From: Eubacterium aggregans
GTDB lineage: Bacteria; Bacillota; Clostridia; Eubacteriales; Eubacteriaceae
Reading direction: 5' to 3'
Length of the DNA stretch: 64,000 bases
Assembly (NCBI RefSeq): GCF_900107815.1
Contig: NZ_FNRK01000004.1
Location: 111,928 to 175,927, forward strand
Shown here: positions 48,919 to 59,024 of the stretch, piece by piece
How positions within the stretch are numbered: position 1 is the stretch's first letter
Layout: the number at the start of each line of letters is the position of its first letter
The notes under the pieces: generated by a model
The model's input: only the letters and a program-made list of their open reading frames with translations
Told to the model about the DNA's origin: nothing
Database searches by the model: none
Made by a program: the position numbers and the translations under genes

Positions 48919-50256
48919 ATGGAGAAAAGCTGGCAACAAAAAGCCATGGGACTGGCTGCGGGCTTAGTGGTTATTGCAGTGGGGATCCTGTTAGTGATTA
49001 AACCCCGCCAATCCCTGGATACCCTGGCGGTTATCATCAGTGTTGGTATCCTGGTCATGGCGGTGATTAATGGTGTTGGTGCCTTTATCAATCGGCACAA
49101 GAGCAATACGGGCCAGGTCCTGGAGACGGTGGTGGAGCTGGCTGCCGCAGCCATCCTATTTTATTTTCGTTGGGATCTGGGGGGATGGATTCCTCTGGTT
49201 TTTGCGGTGTGGACCCTCTTCAATGCAGTGGCGATATTAGTCTCAGCCTTCAATTATTTTAAGGATGGGGCACCCAATTATGGGGCCTACTTTGTTATAG
49301 GGATCATCACCTTACTCCTGGGACTCTTTCTTTTGGCAAACCACTACGCCAATATACTGGCCTTTGGCATTGTCGCTGGGATTTATATTATCTGGTACGG
49401 CATCACCATCCTGTTCGATACCTTTAATGAAGAGAGAACTCAGCTGGCCATGTCTGCCGCAGCCAAGAAGATGCAGCGTAAGCTGCGCATTGCCATACCC
49501 AGTATTGTGGGGGCCCTGCTGCCCCGGAAGCTGCTCAAGGACTATGATGATAAAATTGCTTCGGAAGATGCCAATGCCTTCCTGCAAAGCCAGAATATCA
49601 CCGTGGCAGAGAAGAAAACCCTCAATCCCTTCAATGTGGAGATCCTTATTCATCTGTCCAAGAAATTCATGGAATCCTTTGGACATGTCGACCTGATTTT
49701 AGGGGATGAGGCCATCTCCTACGGGAACTTTGATGGCCACAGCTATCGCTTAGGGGGAGCCATTAGCGATGGGGTTCTATTCCGCTGTAACAGAGAGCGG
49801 TATCTCTACCAGTCTACCCACCATGATGAGAAAGTACTTTATGCCTTCAAGGTGGCTTTTAGCGATGAAGAGCTTAAGCAGATTGCAAGGAATTTTGAAA
49901 GAATGAAGGAAAACATGGTGCCCTGGTATTGCGATACCCAGCTGGCGGAGCAAGGCCTCCTCCCGGAAGGGGATTATGACGATGTGGCGGATGTCATTTA
50001 CAAGGGGAACCAAGCCGCCTTCTATAAATTTACCAAGGGAACCCTTCGAACTTATTTTGCAGTGGATACCAATTGCGTTAAGGTGGCCGATTCCATCTTT
50101 GAGGGAACGGGTTTTGATAAACCGGCCATTCCCGGTATCGTCACTCCCGGTGCCTATTATGAATTCCTGATGCAGGAGCTGGAGGCCCCGGGAACCAAGG
50201 TGTACGAGCGGGTGCTGTATGCCAAGGAGACCATTACAGAAGAGCCTGTAATATAA
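48919..50256 (+). CDS. HdeD/DUF308-like membrane protein with extra C-terminal domain
   Basis: A 445-residue protein behind AATAGGAGGAGAGCATA. The first 170 residues hold about six hydrophobic spans in DUF308/HdeD style (AMGLAAGLVVIAVGILLVIKP; ILVMAVINGVGAFINR). Residues 180-445 form a soluble domain I do not recognise. A membrane anchor plus large soluble domain is unusual for HdeD-type proteins, which are normally under 200 residues. It ends at a strong terminator. Confidence 0.65.
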   Translation: MEKSWQQKAMGLAAGLVVIAVGILLVIKPRQSLDTLAVIISVGILVMAVINGVGAFINRHKSNTGQVLETVVELAAAAILFYFRWDLGGWIPLVFAVWTLFNAVAILVSAFNYFKDGAPNYGAYFVIGIITLLLGLFLLANHYANILAFGIVAGIYIIWYGITILFDTFNEERTQLAMSAAAKKMQRKLRIAIPSIVGALLPRKLLKDYDDKIASEDANAFLQSQNITVAEKKTLNPFNVEILIHLSKKFMESFGHVDLILGDEAISYGNFDGHSYRLGGAISDGVLFRCNRERYLYQSTHHDEKVLYAFKVAFSDEELKQIARNFERMKENMVPWYCDTQLAEQGLLPEGDYDDVADVIYKGNQAAFYKFTKGTLRTYFAVDTNCVKVADSIFEGTGFDKPAIPGIVTPGAYYEFLMQELEAPGTKVYERVLYAKETITEEPVI

Positions 50257-50271
50257 AGAATGATAAACCGC

Positions 50272-50308
50272 AAAACATCCCAAAAGCCATTGGCTTTTGG
50301 GATGTTTT
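50272..50308. terminator. Bidirectional terminator
   Basis: A perfect 17-bp stem, AAAACATCCCAAAAGCC with its complement, around ATT; serves the convergent DUF308-like and MarR genes. Confidence 0.93.
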
Positions 50309-50315
50309 GTGAGTT

Positions 50316-50804
50316 TTACTGCAAATATTCATAAAGTTCCAGCACCACCTTGTTAAAGACCTGCTTTTCTTTTTCAGAGAGATCAGCAAGCTTGGTATCA
50401 AAGGCGATAAAACGTTCGGCCCAGAGACTGTCCAGCTGGTTTAGAAAAGCCTGTCCCCGGTCTGTTACTTTCAGTTGGATGGCTCGGCCTAGGGTGGACT
50501 TATCCACCAGGTGCTTATCCAGGAGTTTGGCAACGGTTTTGGAAACCGCACTTTTAGAGACACCCATCTTTTTTGAGAGATCCGTAAGGTTGAGGCTGCC
50601 GGCATCGGCCAGAGCCTCCAGGGTTTTAGCCTCTGTGGGATAGAGATAAATATCCCCATCAAAGCGCAGGGGCATTTCCATCAGGGTCGCCAGTTTAAGG
50701 GCACAATCCGTAAAATTATTCCGAAGGACCACGGTTTCCGGAACAATAACGACCGGTTTTTCCTTGTTTTTTTTACTTTTACTCTTTTTCTTCTCTTTTT
50801 TCAT
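50316..50804 (-). CDS. MarR-family regulator
   Basis: A 162-residue protein with a very basic, Lys/Ser-rich N-terminal tail (about 15 residues) and a MarR winged helix: DGDIYLYPTEAKTLEALADAGSLNLTDLSKKMGVSKSAVSKTVAKLLDKHLV, then a wing with LGRAIQLKVTDRGQAFL. It lies 13 bp downstream of the HdeD gene on the same strand and may control it. Ligand unknown. Confidence 0.88.
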   Translation of the reverse strand: MKKEKKKSKSKKNKEKPVVIVPETVVLRNNFTDCALKLATLMEMPLRFDGDIYLYPTEAKTLEALADAGSLNLTDLSKKMGVSKSAVSKTVAKLLDKHLVDKSTLGRAIQLKVTDRGQAFLNQLDSLWAERFIAFDTKLADLSEKEKQVFNKVVLELYEYLQ

Positions 50805-50817
50805 GATCCCTCAGGCC

Positions 50818-51414
50818 TCAGCTTTTTTTCATGATTCCTTTTACCTTTGACAGGTGGTAGGCCGCACCGCAGCAGGAAACGCCAAAGGTAATGAAGCCAA
50901 TGCCACTCCAGATGACGATGGTTAAAATGGCAAGAAGTGGTGAGAACATCAGGATGAATCCTAAAATAATGATAATGATGCCAAGGGCGAGGTTCCATCC
51001 CCAGCCACTACTGCTACCCGCGTTTTTGAGGGCAAAGGCCAAACCGATGGTATTAAACCCACCAAAGACAATGGCAAAACCGACGTAATAAATCAGCGTG
51101 CCGGCTGACATCCCAGGGGAGGTCACCAGGATAATGCCAAGGACCAAGATAAGGAGTCCACAGACCAGATTCCATCCCCAGGCTGGAGTGTTCTTCCGGT
51201 TAGCAATGGCAAAATAGCAGGAGCCAATCCCGCCGATGAGGAAGGATACGGCAAAGACGATGCTAAGGGCCTCATAGGCCAAACCAGGGCGGAATAACAT
51301 CCAGATACCGACGCCAATGGCGAGAAGACCGACGATGAGAATCACCCACCAGTGTTTAATAGTTGATAACACTTCTTCTTCTAATTCTCCAATTGGACCG
51401 TTGTTTTTATTCAT
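50818..51414 (-). CDS. HdeD/DUF308 membrane protein
   Basis: A 198-residue protein with about six membrane spans (WWVILIVGLLAIGVGIWMLF, YEALSIVFAVSFLIGGIGSCYFAI, LVCGLLILVLGIILV and so on), repeated in the two-fold pattern of HdeD. HdeD in enterobacteria is linked to acid stress; the role here is unknown. It starts behind AAGGGAGATCGTTATT. Confidence 0.82.
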   Translation of the reverse strand: MNKNNGPIGELEEEVLSTIKHWWVILIVGLLAIGVGIWMLFRPGLAYEALSIVFAVSFLIGGIGSCYFAIANRKNTPAWGWNLVCGLLILVLGIILVTSPGMSAGTLIYYVGFAIVFGGFNTIGLAFALKNAGSSSGWGWNLALGIIIIILGFILMFSPLLAILTIVIWSGIGFITFGVSCCGAAYHLSKVKGIMKKS

Positions 51415-51566
51415 AATAACGATCTCCCTTCTATTATGTATTTACCTTAATCATACTGGATTCAGCTGGAAATTGCAAATGTTTTACATAAGGAGAATAG
51501 GGGAATGGGGAAATTGTTAAGAAAGAAATTTTTGCAGATTATTTTAATTGAGCTGTCCCAGAAGCC

Positions 51567-51595
51567 TTGCAAAAGCGCACTGTTAATAGTAGAAT
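51567..51595 (+). promoter_or_regulatory. Promoter of the aro operon
   Basis: TTGCAA (51567-51572), 17 bp, TAGAAT (51590-51595), 73 bp before aroB. Confidence 0.6.
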
Positions 51596-51668
51596 ACTAG
51601 TAAAATAGGCTATGTATACATCAGTTACACATTTGTGAATTAATCAAGAAAAGAGGTTGTATAGTTAG

Positions 51669-52739
51669 ATGAAGAAATTAACCTGTACCACCGGAGAAGA
51701 GCATCAATACGATATTTTCATCGAACGGGGCATTAAGGACCGCCTTCATGAAATGGATGGCTTGTTTGGCAAGTACCGCAATATCGTCATCATTACCGAT
51801 AAAAATGTGGGTAAACACTATCTGGGACTCGTTAAAAAGCAAATGAAGAGTTTTGGAGGCAATGTTTACAGTATTGTGATGGAGCCCGGGGAGGGCAACA
51901 AGAACCTGGCGGCCGTGGAAGGCATTTACAATGAGTTGGTGGCCTACAGCGTGACAAGGTCCGACCTCATTGTCGCCCTTGGGGGCGGCGTCGTTGGCGA
52001 TATTGCCGGCTTTGCAGCGGCGACCTATCTCCGGGGGATTGACTACGTCCAGATGCCCACCTCATTATTGGCCCAGGTGGACAGCAGCGTGGGCGGAAAA
52101 ACCGGGGTGGACCTCCCCAGCGGAAAAAACCTGGTGGGGGCCTTTAAGCAGCCCCAATGCGTTATCATCGACCCTCTATTTCTAGAAACCTTAGATGATC
52201 ACTTCCTTATGGATGGGATGGCAGAGGTCATTAAGTATGGCTGTATCAGCTCTGGAAAGCTCTTCGTGCGTCTGCTGGGTTATCAGTACCAGGAGGATCT
52301 CTTGGAGGACATGGAAGACATTGTGGCAAAATGCGTACAGATCAAGCGCAATGTGGTGGAGCATGACGAAAAGGAAACGGGCCTGCGGCGCATTCTTAAC
52401 TTCGGGCACACCATCGGCCATGTCATTGAAACCTACTTTGGCTACGGCAGCTACTCCCACGGGGAAGCGGTGGCCATTGGGATGTACAATATTACCCGAA
52501 TGACCGTTCGGGAAGGGATTACCGATCCCGAGGCCCTGGAAAACCTGGCCGTTATTTTCGACACCTATGGTCTGCCCTACGAAATGCCGGAGATGGATTT
52601 AGACCGGGTACGCCAAATTTTAGATACGGATAAAAAGATGGAGGGGGATGTTTTAAATCTCTGCGTCATGCCGAAAATTGGCAAGGCCGAGATTGTAAAA
52701 ATCCATAAAAGTAAAGCCATCCAGCTTTTTACAGCATAA
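51669..52739 (+). CDS. aroB: 3-dehydroquinate synthase
   Basis: A 356-residue enzyme of the shikimate pathway that cyclises DAHP to dehydroquinate. It has MEPGEGNKNL, the NAD-binding LGGGVVGDIAGFAAATYLRG (about residues 103-122), PTSLLAQVDSSVGGKTGVDLP, and the zinc-binding RRILNFGHTIGHVIE and SHGEAVAIGM. First gene of an aroB-aroA-aroC-chorismate mutase operon, behind AAGAGGTTGTATAGTTAG. Confidence 0.97.
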   Translation: MKKLTCTTGEEHQYDIFIERGIKDRLHEMDGLFGKYRNIVIITDKNVGKHYLGLVKKQMKSFGGNVYSIVMEPGEGNKNLAAVEGIYNELVAYSVTRSDLIVALGGGVVGDIAGFAAATYLRGIDYVQMPTSLLAQVDSSVGGKTGVDLPSGKNLVGAFKQPQCVIIDPLFLETLDDHFLMDGMAEVIKYGCISSGKLFVRLLGYQYQEDLLEDMEDIVAKCVQIKRNVVEHDEKETGLRRILNFGHTIGHVIETYFGYGSYSHGEAVAIGMYNITRMTVREGITDPEALENLAVIFDTYGLPYEMPEMDLDRVRQILDTDKKMEGDVLNLCVMPKIGKAEIVKIHKSKAIQLFTA

Positions 52740-52753
52740 AGACAGGATCAATC

Positions 52754-54055
52754 GTGAAAGCACAAAAAATCATATCACAAACACCGGGGGGATGCATTGT
52801 CATCCCCCCTTCTAAAAGCGTCAGCCATCGGATGGTCATGGGAGCGGCCTTGGCGGAGGGCACCAGTACCGTCCGCAATGTTCAGCTGTCCGAGGATATC
52901 CGGGCAACCTGCCAGGCCATGGAGGCTCTGGGGGCCGTTATCACCATGGAAGAAGAGGAACCCCACCGGGTCACCCTTACCATTACCGGGGCCTCTGAGC
53001 GCAATGCCGTCGGGAAAACCTTCGATTGTAACGAATCCGGCTCCACCCTGCGTTTTTTAATTCCCCTTCTGGCTTTAAAGGCCCAGGATACCCGGGTGGT
53101 GGGAAAGGGCCGTTTGGCAGAGCGTCCCCTGGAACCCTATTTTGAGATGTTTAACGCCCAGGGCATTCCCTATGTCTTAGAGGCGGAGGGCAAAACCCTA
53201 CCCCTTCGTTTTAGTGGACAGCTATACCCTGGGGTCTTTAAGGTCCGGGGGGATATTTCATCCCAGTTTATTACGGGCCTGCTCTATGCCCTGCCTCTGC
53301 TGCCTGGGGAATCCACCGTTGAAGTGACCACACCCCTGGAGTCTATCCCCTATGTGGATATTACCCTGGAGGTTCTTAAGCGCTTCGGCATCACCATCCA
53401 GCACGAGGATTATCAGCGCTTCACCATTTCCGGGAATCAACATTTCCGTGCCGGGGATTTCCGAGTGGAGGGAGACTATTCCCAGGCGGCCTTTTGGCTG
53501 GTGGCGGGCATTTTAGGAAAGGGCTTAACAGCCTTGGATTTACCCCAGGACTCCTGTCAGGGGGATCGGGCGATTCTCAATATCATCACCCAAATGGGCG
53601 GTCAAATCACTCGGAGGGATGGGAGTGTGATCGTCACTCCCGGGGCCACCCGAGGGGCCACCATCGATGTGGCCCAGTGTCCGGATCTGGTGCCTGTACT
53701 GGCGGTGTTGGCGGCATTATCTGAGGGGGAAACCCGAATCGTTGGAGGCGAGCGTCTACGCTATAAGGAATCGGATCGGCTGTCGGCTGTCAGAGAGGTG
53801 TTAAACACTCTGGGTGCCCAAGTAACGGAAACCCCGGACGGTTTAATCATCATCGGGGTGGAGAAGCTCCATGGCGGCCAGGTGGACAGCTTTAACGACC
53901 ATCGCATCGCCATGGCCACGGCGGTGGCCAGTGTGGCCTGTGATGGGGATATTATACTGACCCGTCCGGACTGTGTGAAAAAATCCTACCCGGAATTCTG
54001 GGAGGTATGGAATGAAAAAGGAGGTGCAGCCAGTGGGATCGACCTGGGGAAATAA
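52754..54055 (+). CDS. aroA: 5-enolpyruvylshikimate-3-phosphate synthase
   Basis: A 433-residue enzyme with GTG start 14 bp after aroB. Motifs: PPSKSVSHRMVMGAALA (substrate lysine), NESGSTLRFLIPLLAL, GRLAERPLEPYFEM, GDISSQFITGLLYALPLL, RYKESDRLSAV and FNDHRIAMATAVAS. It joins shikimate-3-phosphate and PEP. The NESGSTLRF loop deviates from the usual NAGTALRF of class I enzymes, which may affect inhibitor sensitivity. Confidence 0.97.
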   Translation: MKAQKIISQTPGGCIVIPPSKSVSHRMVMGAALAEGTSTVRNVQLSEDIRATCQAMEALGAVITMEEEEPHRVTLTITGASERNAVGKTFDCNESGSTLRFLIPLLALKAQDTRVVGKGRLAERPLEPYFEMFNAQGIPYVLEAEGKTLPLRFSGQLYPGVFKVRGDISSQFITGLLYALPLLPGESTVEVTTPLESIPYVDITLEVLKRFGITIQHEDYQRFTISGNQHFRAGDFRVEGDYSQAAFWLVAGILGKGLTALDLPQDSCQGDRAILNIITQMGGQITRRDGSVIVTPGATRGATIDVAQCPDLVPVLAVLAALSEGETRIVGGERLRYKESDRLSAVREVLNTLGAQVTETPDGLIIIGVEKLHGGQVDSFNDHRIAMATAVASVACDGDIILTRPDCVKKSYPEFWEVWNEKGGAASGIDLGK

Positions 54056-55133
54056 TCTTAAAATATCCGTGTTCGGAGAATCCCATGGTGCGGCGGTGGG
54101 AGTTGTCATTGATGGGCTGCCCTCGGGGATTACCCTGGACGAGGGAGCAATCGCCAAGGAAATGGCTAGGCGCTCCGCCAGTGGAAAAAACCTGGCTACA
54201 CCAAGGAAGGAAGCCGACGCCGTGGAAATCATCAGTGGCACCTTTAATGGCTGCACCACAGGGACGCCTCTTACAGGTATCATCACGAATACCAACACTA
54301 AATCTAAGGACTACAACCGCAATGTCCTGCGCCCCGGCCATGCGGATTATACTGCCTTCAGGCGCTACCAGGGCTTCCAGGATCACCGGGGGGGAGGACA
54401 TTTTTCCGGGCGGCTCACCGCCCCCATGGTCTTCGCCGGGGCAGTGTGTAAACAGGTCCTGGCCCAGTGGAAGCCAGGGGTAGGCATCGGCAGCCGGATT
54501 GTGGCCATTGGTGGCGTATCGGATGCAGTGGAGCTTCCGGTGGCGGCCTATGGACAGATGACCTTTAGTCACCCGGAGCTGCCCATATACGACAGCCGCT
54601 TAGAGGCTGCTATGCGAGATGAAATCTTAGATGCCATGGCCGAGGAGGATTCCGTTGGCGGCATCATCGAGGGCTTTGTCACCGGCTTACCCGCCGGGGT
54701 GGGAGATCCTATTTTTGACACCATGGAAAGCCGGCTGGCTTCCATTTTATTTGGGGTGCCAGCCGTCAAGGGCCTGGAATTTGGAACTGGCTTTGCCATG
54801 GCCGCGGCCCGGGCCTCGGAGATGAACGATGCCTTTTACCTGGAGGATGGTGAGGTGGTCACCCACACCAACCACAACGGCGGGATTAACGGCGGCATCA
54901 CCAATGGGATGCCCCTGGTCTTCCGGGTAGCCTTTAAGCCAACCCCCTCCATTGCCGCCACCCAGCATACCGTGGATATCGCAGCGGGGGAAGAGGTCAT
55001 GCATAGTACCTCCGGTCGGCATGACCCCTGTATCGTGGTAAGAGCCTGTCCGGTGGTGGAGGCAGTCACGGCTTTATGCATTTTAGATTCATTAATGGGA
55101 GCAGAAAAATGGATGCCATTCGAAGCAAAATAG
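54033..55133 (+). CDS. aroC: Chorismate synthase
   Basis: A 366-residue FMN-dependent enzyme. GTG at 54033 is preferred because AAAGGAGGT ends 8 bp before it; the frame also opens at ATG 54012. Signature parts are GSTWGNNLKISVFGESHGAAVGVVIDGLP, RPGHADYTAFRRYQGFQDHRGGGHFSGRLTAPMV and SGRHDPCIVVRACPVVEA. It overlaps aroA by 23 bp. Confidence 0.97.
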   Translation: MGSTWGNNLKISVFGESHGAAVGVVIDGLPSGITLDEGAIAKEMARRSASGKNLATPRKEADAVEIISGTFNGCTTGTPLTGIITNTNTKSKDYNRNVLRPGHADYTAFRRYQGFQDHRGGGHFSGRLTAPMVFAGAVCKQVLAQWKPGVGIGSRIVAIGGVSDAVELPVAAYGQMTFSHPELPIYDSRLEAAMRDEILDAMAEEDSVGGIIEGFVTGLPAGVGDPIFDTMESRLASILFGVPAVKGLEFGTGFAMAAARASEMNDAFYLEDGEVVTHTNHNGGINGGITNGMPLVFRVAFKPTPSIAATQHTVDIAAGEEVMHSTSGRHDPCIVVRACPVVEAVTALCILDSLMGAEKWMPFEAK

Positions 55134-55405
55134 ACGCAATAGACCGACAGATGGCCGCTTTGTACGAACAGCGCATGGCCTTAGTGATGACTATTGCTGA
55201 ATATAAATACAATAATAATGAGAATATATTCGATTCTGAACGGGAAGCAGCTGTGGTAGAGAAGAACCTTAAGTTTCTTACAGATTCAGAATTTGAAAAT
55301 TGTTACATCGAGTTTCTTCACTTTATCATGGACCAGAGTAAGAGGGTTCAATCCCAGTGGATTGAAACTCAGAAAAAGAACAATGAAAGCCATGGTGCGG
55401 AATAA
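55109..55405 (+). CDS. Chorismate mutase (AroQ class)
   Basis: A 98-residue all-helical mutase starting inside the 3' end of aroC (ATG at 55109). MDAIRSKIDAIDRQMAALYEQRMALVMTIAEYK is the first AroQ helix with the active-site arginine and lysine. It continues with FDSEREAAVVEKNLKFL and a final FLHFIMDQSKRVQSQ helix. It turns chorismate into prephenate, committing the operon's product to Phe/Tyr. Confidence 0.9.
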   Translation: MDAIRSKIDAIDRQMAALYEQRMALVMTIAEYKYNNNENIFDSEREAAVVEKNLKFLTDSEFENCYIEFLHFIMDQSKRVQSQWIETQKKNNESHGAE

Positions 55406-55588
55406 GGCGGGGTCATGAGTGACCAATTTGTATAAAAAATAACAGGATTCAAGAAGAACTTTTTAAAATTTACAATCGCTTTCATCCCGCAGAATGTCAT
55501 TTACCCCTTTCTTTTTGGAGGGGTTTTGTTTATAATGGATGTTAAATATTTATTCAAGCAAACTATAACCAAATCAGGAGAAACGAAG

Positions 55589-58500
55589 ATGAAGAAATTT
55601 AAAAAGGTACTCATCGCCAATCGCGGTGAGATTGCCATCCGAATCATCCGGGCCTGCCAGGAATTGGGAATCCAAACCGTGGCCATCTATGCGCCCGAAG
55701 ATAAAATGTCATTATTTCGGACCAAGGCGGACGAATCCTACATGATCGCCGGAACCGGCGGCCCTGTGGAAGCCTATCTGGATATGGATAAAATTATTGC
55801 CTTAGCCCTTAAAAAGGATGTGGATGCCATCCATCCAGGCTATGGCTTCCTGTCTGAAAACCCAGTCTTCGTCCGGAAGTGCGAAGAAGCCGGCATCGCC
55901 TTTATTGGACCGACCCACACCATGATGGAACAAATGGGGGACAAGATTCAGTCTAAGATTATGGCGAAATCCTGCAATGTTCCCACCATTCCCGGGGTGG
56001 AAAAGCCCATTACTTCCGATGAGGAAGCGAAAGAATTCGCCAAGGTGGCGGGCTTCCCCATTATTTTAAAGGCAGCCGCTGGCGGCGGTGGCCGGGGGAT
56101 GCGGATCGTCCGGGAGGAAAAGCACCTCCTCAAGGAATACCACTCCGCAGTCAGTGAGGCCACCAAGGCCTTTGGGGACGGCACTATTTTTGTGGAAAAA
56201 TATCTGGAAGAGCCCAAGCATATCGAAGTGCAGATCCTTGGGGATCGCTACGGCAACGTGGTCCATCTCTTCGAGCGGGATTGCTCCATTCAGCGCCGTC
56301 ATCAGAAGATCATCGAATTTACCCCATCCTTAGCCATCACCGAAGAGCAGCGTCAGGCCATCTGTAATGATGCCCTGCGTCTGGCCAAGGCGGTTAACTA
56401 CCGCAGTGCCGGAACCATCGAATTCCTGGTGGACAAGCACGGGAACCACTATTTCATCGAAATGAATCCCCGGATTCAGGTGGAGCATACCGTCACGGAG
56501 CTGGTCACTGGCATCGATTTGGTCCAATCCCAGATTCTGGTGGCCCAGGGTTATCCCCTGGATTCTGATGAAGTGGGTGTTAAAAGCCAGGATCAAATCA
56601 GCACCAGAGGATATGCCATCCAGTGCCGCATCACCACCGAAAATCCCAAAATGCATTTTATGCCCGATACCGGTACCATTGATGTGTACCGAACAGCCAG
56701 TGGGGCCGGTATCCGCTTAGATGGCGGGAATGGCTTTACCGGGGCAGAAATTACCCCCTACTACGACAGCCTCCTGGTGAAATCCACCGCTTACTCCCGG
56801 ACCTTTAACGATACCCGGAGAAAGGCCCTGCGAGCCCTAAAGGAAATGCAGGTAGAAGGGGTGGAAACCAACAAGGATTTCCTGATCAACGTCCTGGAGC
56901 ATGAGGAATTTAAAAAAGGAAATTGCGACACCAAATTCATCGACGACCATCCGGAGCTGTTCAATATCCAGGAAACCACCAGCCCGGAATACAATGCCAT
57001 TCGCTATATCGGGAACATGGTGGTTAATGAAACCCTGGGTGAAAAACCAGATTTCGAAGAACCGGATATCCCAGTGATTCCCGAAGACGTCTCCCTAACA
57101 GGGACCAAGCAAATTTTGGACGAAAAGGGACCAGAAGGTCTGGTAGAGTGGATTCACGGTCAAAAACGCCTATTGGTGGGGGATACCACCATGCGGGATG
57201 CCCATCAGTCCCTGGTGGCCACCCGGGTGCGCAGCCGGGATATGATTAAGATTGCCAAGGAAACCGCCTACCTGGGCCGGGATCTCTTCGCCCTGGAAAT
57301 GTGGGGTGGAGCGACCTTCGATGTGGCGTATAACTTCCTCAAGGAATCCCCCTGGCGCCGTCTGGATGAGCTGAGAAAGCGCATCCCCAATATCATGTTC
57401 CAAATGCTCCTCCGCGGGGCCAACGCTGTGGGCTATAAAAACTACCCCGATAACGTGGTGCGTAAGTTTATCCAGGAATCCGCTGCCAGCGGTATCGATG
57501 TTTTCCGGATTTTCGACTCCCTCAACTGGATGGAGGGCATGAAGGTCTCCATCGAAGAAGTCTTAAAGACAGGCAAAGTGGCCGAGGTAGCCATGTGCTA
57601 CACCGGGGATGTGTTGGATACCAGCAAAACCAAGTACAACATGGACTATTACATCAAAATGGCCCACGAAATCGAAAAGACCGGGGCCCATATCCTAGCC
57701 ATTAAGGATATGTCCGCCCTTTGTAAGCCAGTAGCCGCCCGGAACTTAATCCGAGCTCTGAAGGAAGAAGTCAAGATGCCCGTCCGCTTCCACACCCACG
57801 ACACTGCCGGTAACGGCGTTGCGGCCAATATCATGGCAGCTGTGGGTGGCGCAGACATTGTCGATGCCGCTTTCTCTGGAATGAGTGGACTGACAGCCCA
57901 GCCCTCCCTGAACTCCCTGGTGGCAGCCCTGGCCCATACCTCCCACGATACCGGGCTAAACGAGGATGACCTCCAGCAGCTTTCGGATTACTGGGCAGGC
58001 ATTCGCCCCGTCTACAGTAAGTTTGAATCCGGGATGACCTCCAGCAGCACCGAAATCTACAAGCTGGAAATCCCCGGGGGCCAGTACTCCAACCTCAAGA
58101 GTCAGGTTGAAAGCTTTGGCTTGGGTCATAAGTTTAAGGATGTTAAAGAAATGTACCGGAAGGCCAATCTCCTCCTGGGAGATATCGTTAAGGTGACCCC
58201 CTCCTCCAAGGTGGTGGGTGATTTAGCTATCTTCATGGTTCAGAACGATTTAACCCCGGAAAACATCGTCCAAAAGGGTAAGGATTTGGCATTCCCCAAC
58301 TCCGTTGTGGATTTCTTTAAGGGAATGATCGGCCAGCCCGTAGGTGGCTTCGATCCCGATCTCCAGCGGATTGTGTTAAAGGGCGTAGAGCCCATCACCG
58401 TGCGTCCGGGCTCCCTGCTGCCCGACGAAGACTTTGATGGCATCCGGGAAACCTTTAAAGAAGAATTCGGTATCGACCTGACGGATCGGGAAGTGCTGTC

Positions 58501-59017
58501 AGCAGCGCTGTACCCTAAGGTCTTTAAGGATTACGTCACCTTCTTCCAGGATTACGGGGATTTCATGCGGATGGACAGCCATGTCTTCTTCCACGGTCTT
58601 AAGGAAGGTGAAACCTCTGAGGTGGAAGTCGCCAAGGGCCGCCGTCATATCATCAAACTGGTCAAGGTCGGCATGCCTGATGATGAAGGCTTCCGCCCCG
58701 TCACCTTCGAAATCGACGGCTTCCGCCGCCAAATCTACATCGAAGACGTGCGCAGTCTCTCCTCCAAGCAGAAGAGCACCATGCTCAAGGCCGATCCTAA
58801 GAATAAAAAGGAAATTGGCTCCCCCATCCCTGGGACCGTCTTAAAGGTTCTGGTGAACGAAGGGGATGCTGTGACTGAAAATCAAGCCTTAGTCATCGTT
58901 GAAGCCATGAAAATGGAAACCGAAATCGTCGCCTCCCAGGATGGCGTCATCAAGAAGATTACGGTCACTGAAGGACAAAAAGTCGAATCCGGAGAACTCA
59001 TGGTAACCCTGGATTAA
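55589..59017 (+). CDS. pyc: Pyruvate carboxylase
   Basis: A 1142-residue single-chain enzyme; ATG at 55589 follows CAGGAGAAACGAAG. It has an N-terminal biotin carboxylase (KVLIANRGEIAIRIIRA, then GGGGRGMRIV ATP loop and FIEMNPRIQVEHTVTE), a central carboxyltransferase from about residue 540 (DTTMRDAHQSLVATRVR, FEMWGGATFDVA-like, FHTHDTAGNG) and a C-terminal biotinyl domain with VEAMKMETE (biotin lysine K1108). It makes oxaloacetate. The 180 bp upstream hold a TATAAT at 55531 with a poor -35 box and a small GGTCA/TGACC hairpin; nothing else seen. Confidence 0.97.
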   Translation: MKKFKKVLIANRGEIAIRIIRACQELGIQTVAIYAPEDKMSLFRTKADESYMIAGTGGPVEAYLDMDKIIALALKKDVDAIHPGYGFLSENPVFVRKCEEAGIAFIGPTHTMMEQMGDKIQSKIMAKSCNVPTIPGVEKPITSDEEAKEFAKVAGFPIILKAAAGGGGRGMRIVREEKHLLKEYHSAVSEATKAFGDGTIFVEKYLEEPKHIEVQILGDRYGNVVHLFERDCSIQRRHQKIIEFTPSLAITEEQRQAICNDALRLAKAVNYRSAGTIEFLVDKHGNHYFIEMNPRIQVEHTVTELVTGIDLVQSQILVAQGYPLDSDEVGVKSQDQISTRGYAIQCRITTENPKMHFMPDTGTIDVYRTASGAGIRLDGGNGFTGAEITPYYDSLLVKSTAYSRTFNDTRRKALRALKEMQVEGVETNKDFLINVLEHEEFKKGNCDTKFIDDHPELFNIQETTSPEYNAIRYIGNMVVNETLGEKPDFEEPDIPVIPEDVSLTGTKQILDEKGPEGLVEWIHGQKRLLVGDTTMRDAHQSLVATRVRSRDMIKIAKETAYLGRDLFALEMWGGATFDVAYNFLKESPWRRLDELRKRIPNIMFQMLLRGANAVGYKNYPDNVVRKFIQESAASGIDVFRIFDSLNWMEGMKVSIEEVLKTGKVAEVAMCYTGDVLDTSKTKYNMDYYIKMAHEIEKTGAHILAIKDMSALCKPVAARNLIRALKEEVKMPVRFHTHDTAGNGVAANIMAAVGGADIVDAAFSGMSGLTAQPSLNSLVAALAHTSHDTGLNEDDLQQLSDYWAGIRPVYSKFESGMTSSSTEIYKLEIPGGQYSNLKSQVESFGLGHKFKDVKEMYRKANLLLGDIVKVTPSSKVVGDLAIFMVQNDLTPENIVQKGKDLAFPNSVVDFFKGMIGQPVGGFDPDLQRIVLKGVEPITVRPGSLLPDEDFDGIRETFKEEFGIDLTDREVLSAALYPKVFKDYVTFFQDYGDFMRMDSHVFFHGLKEGETSEVEVAKGRRHIIKLVKVGMPDDEGFRPVTFEIDGFRRQIYIEDVRSLSSKQKSTMLKADPKNKKEIGSPIPGTVLKVLVNEGDAVTENQALVIVEAMKMETEIVASQDGVIKKITVTEGQKVESGELMVTLD

Positions 59018-59024
59018 AACCTAA

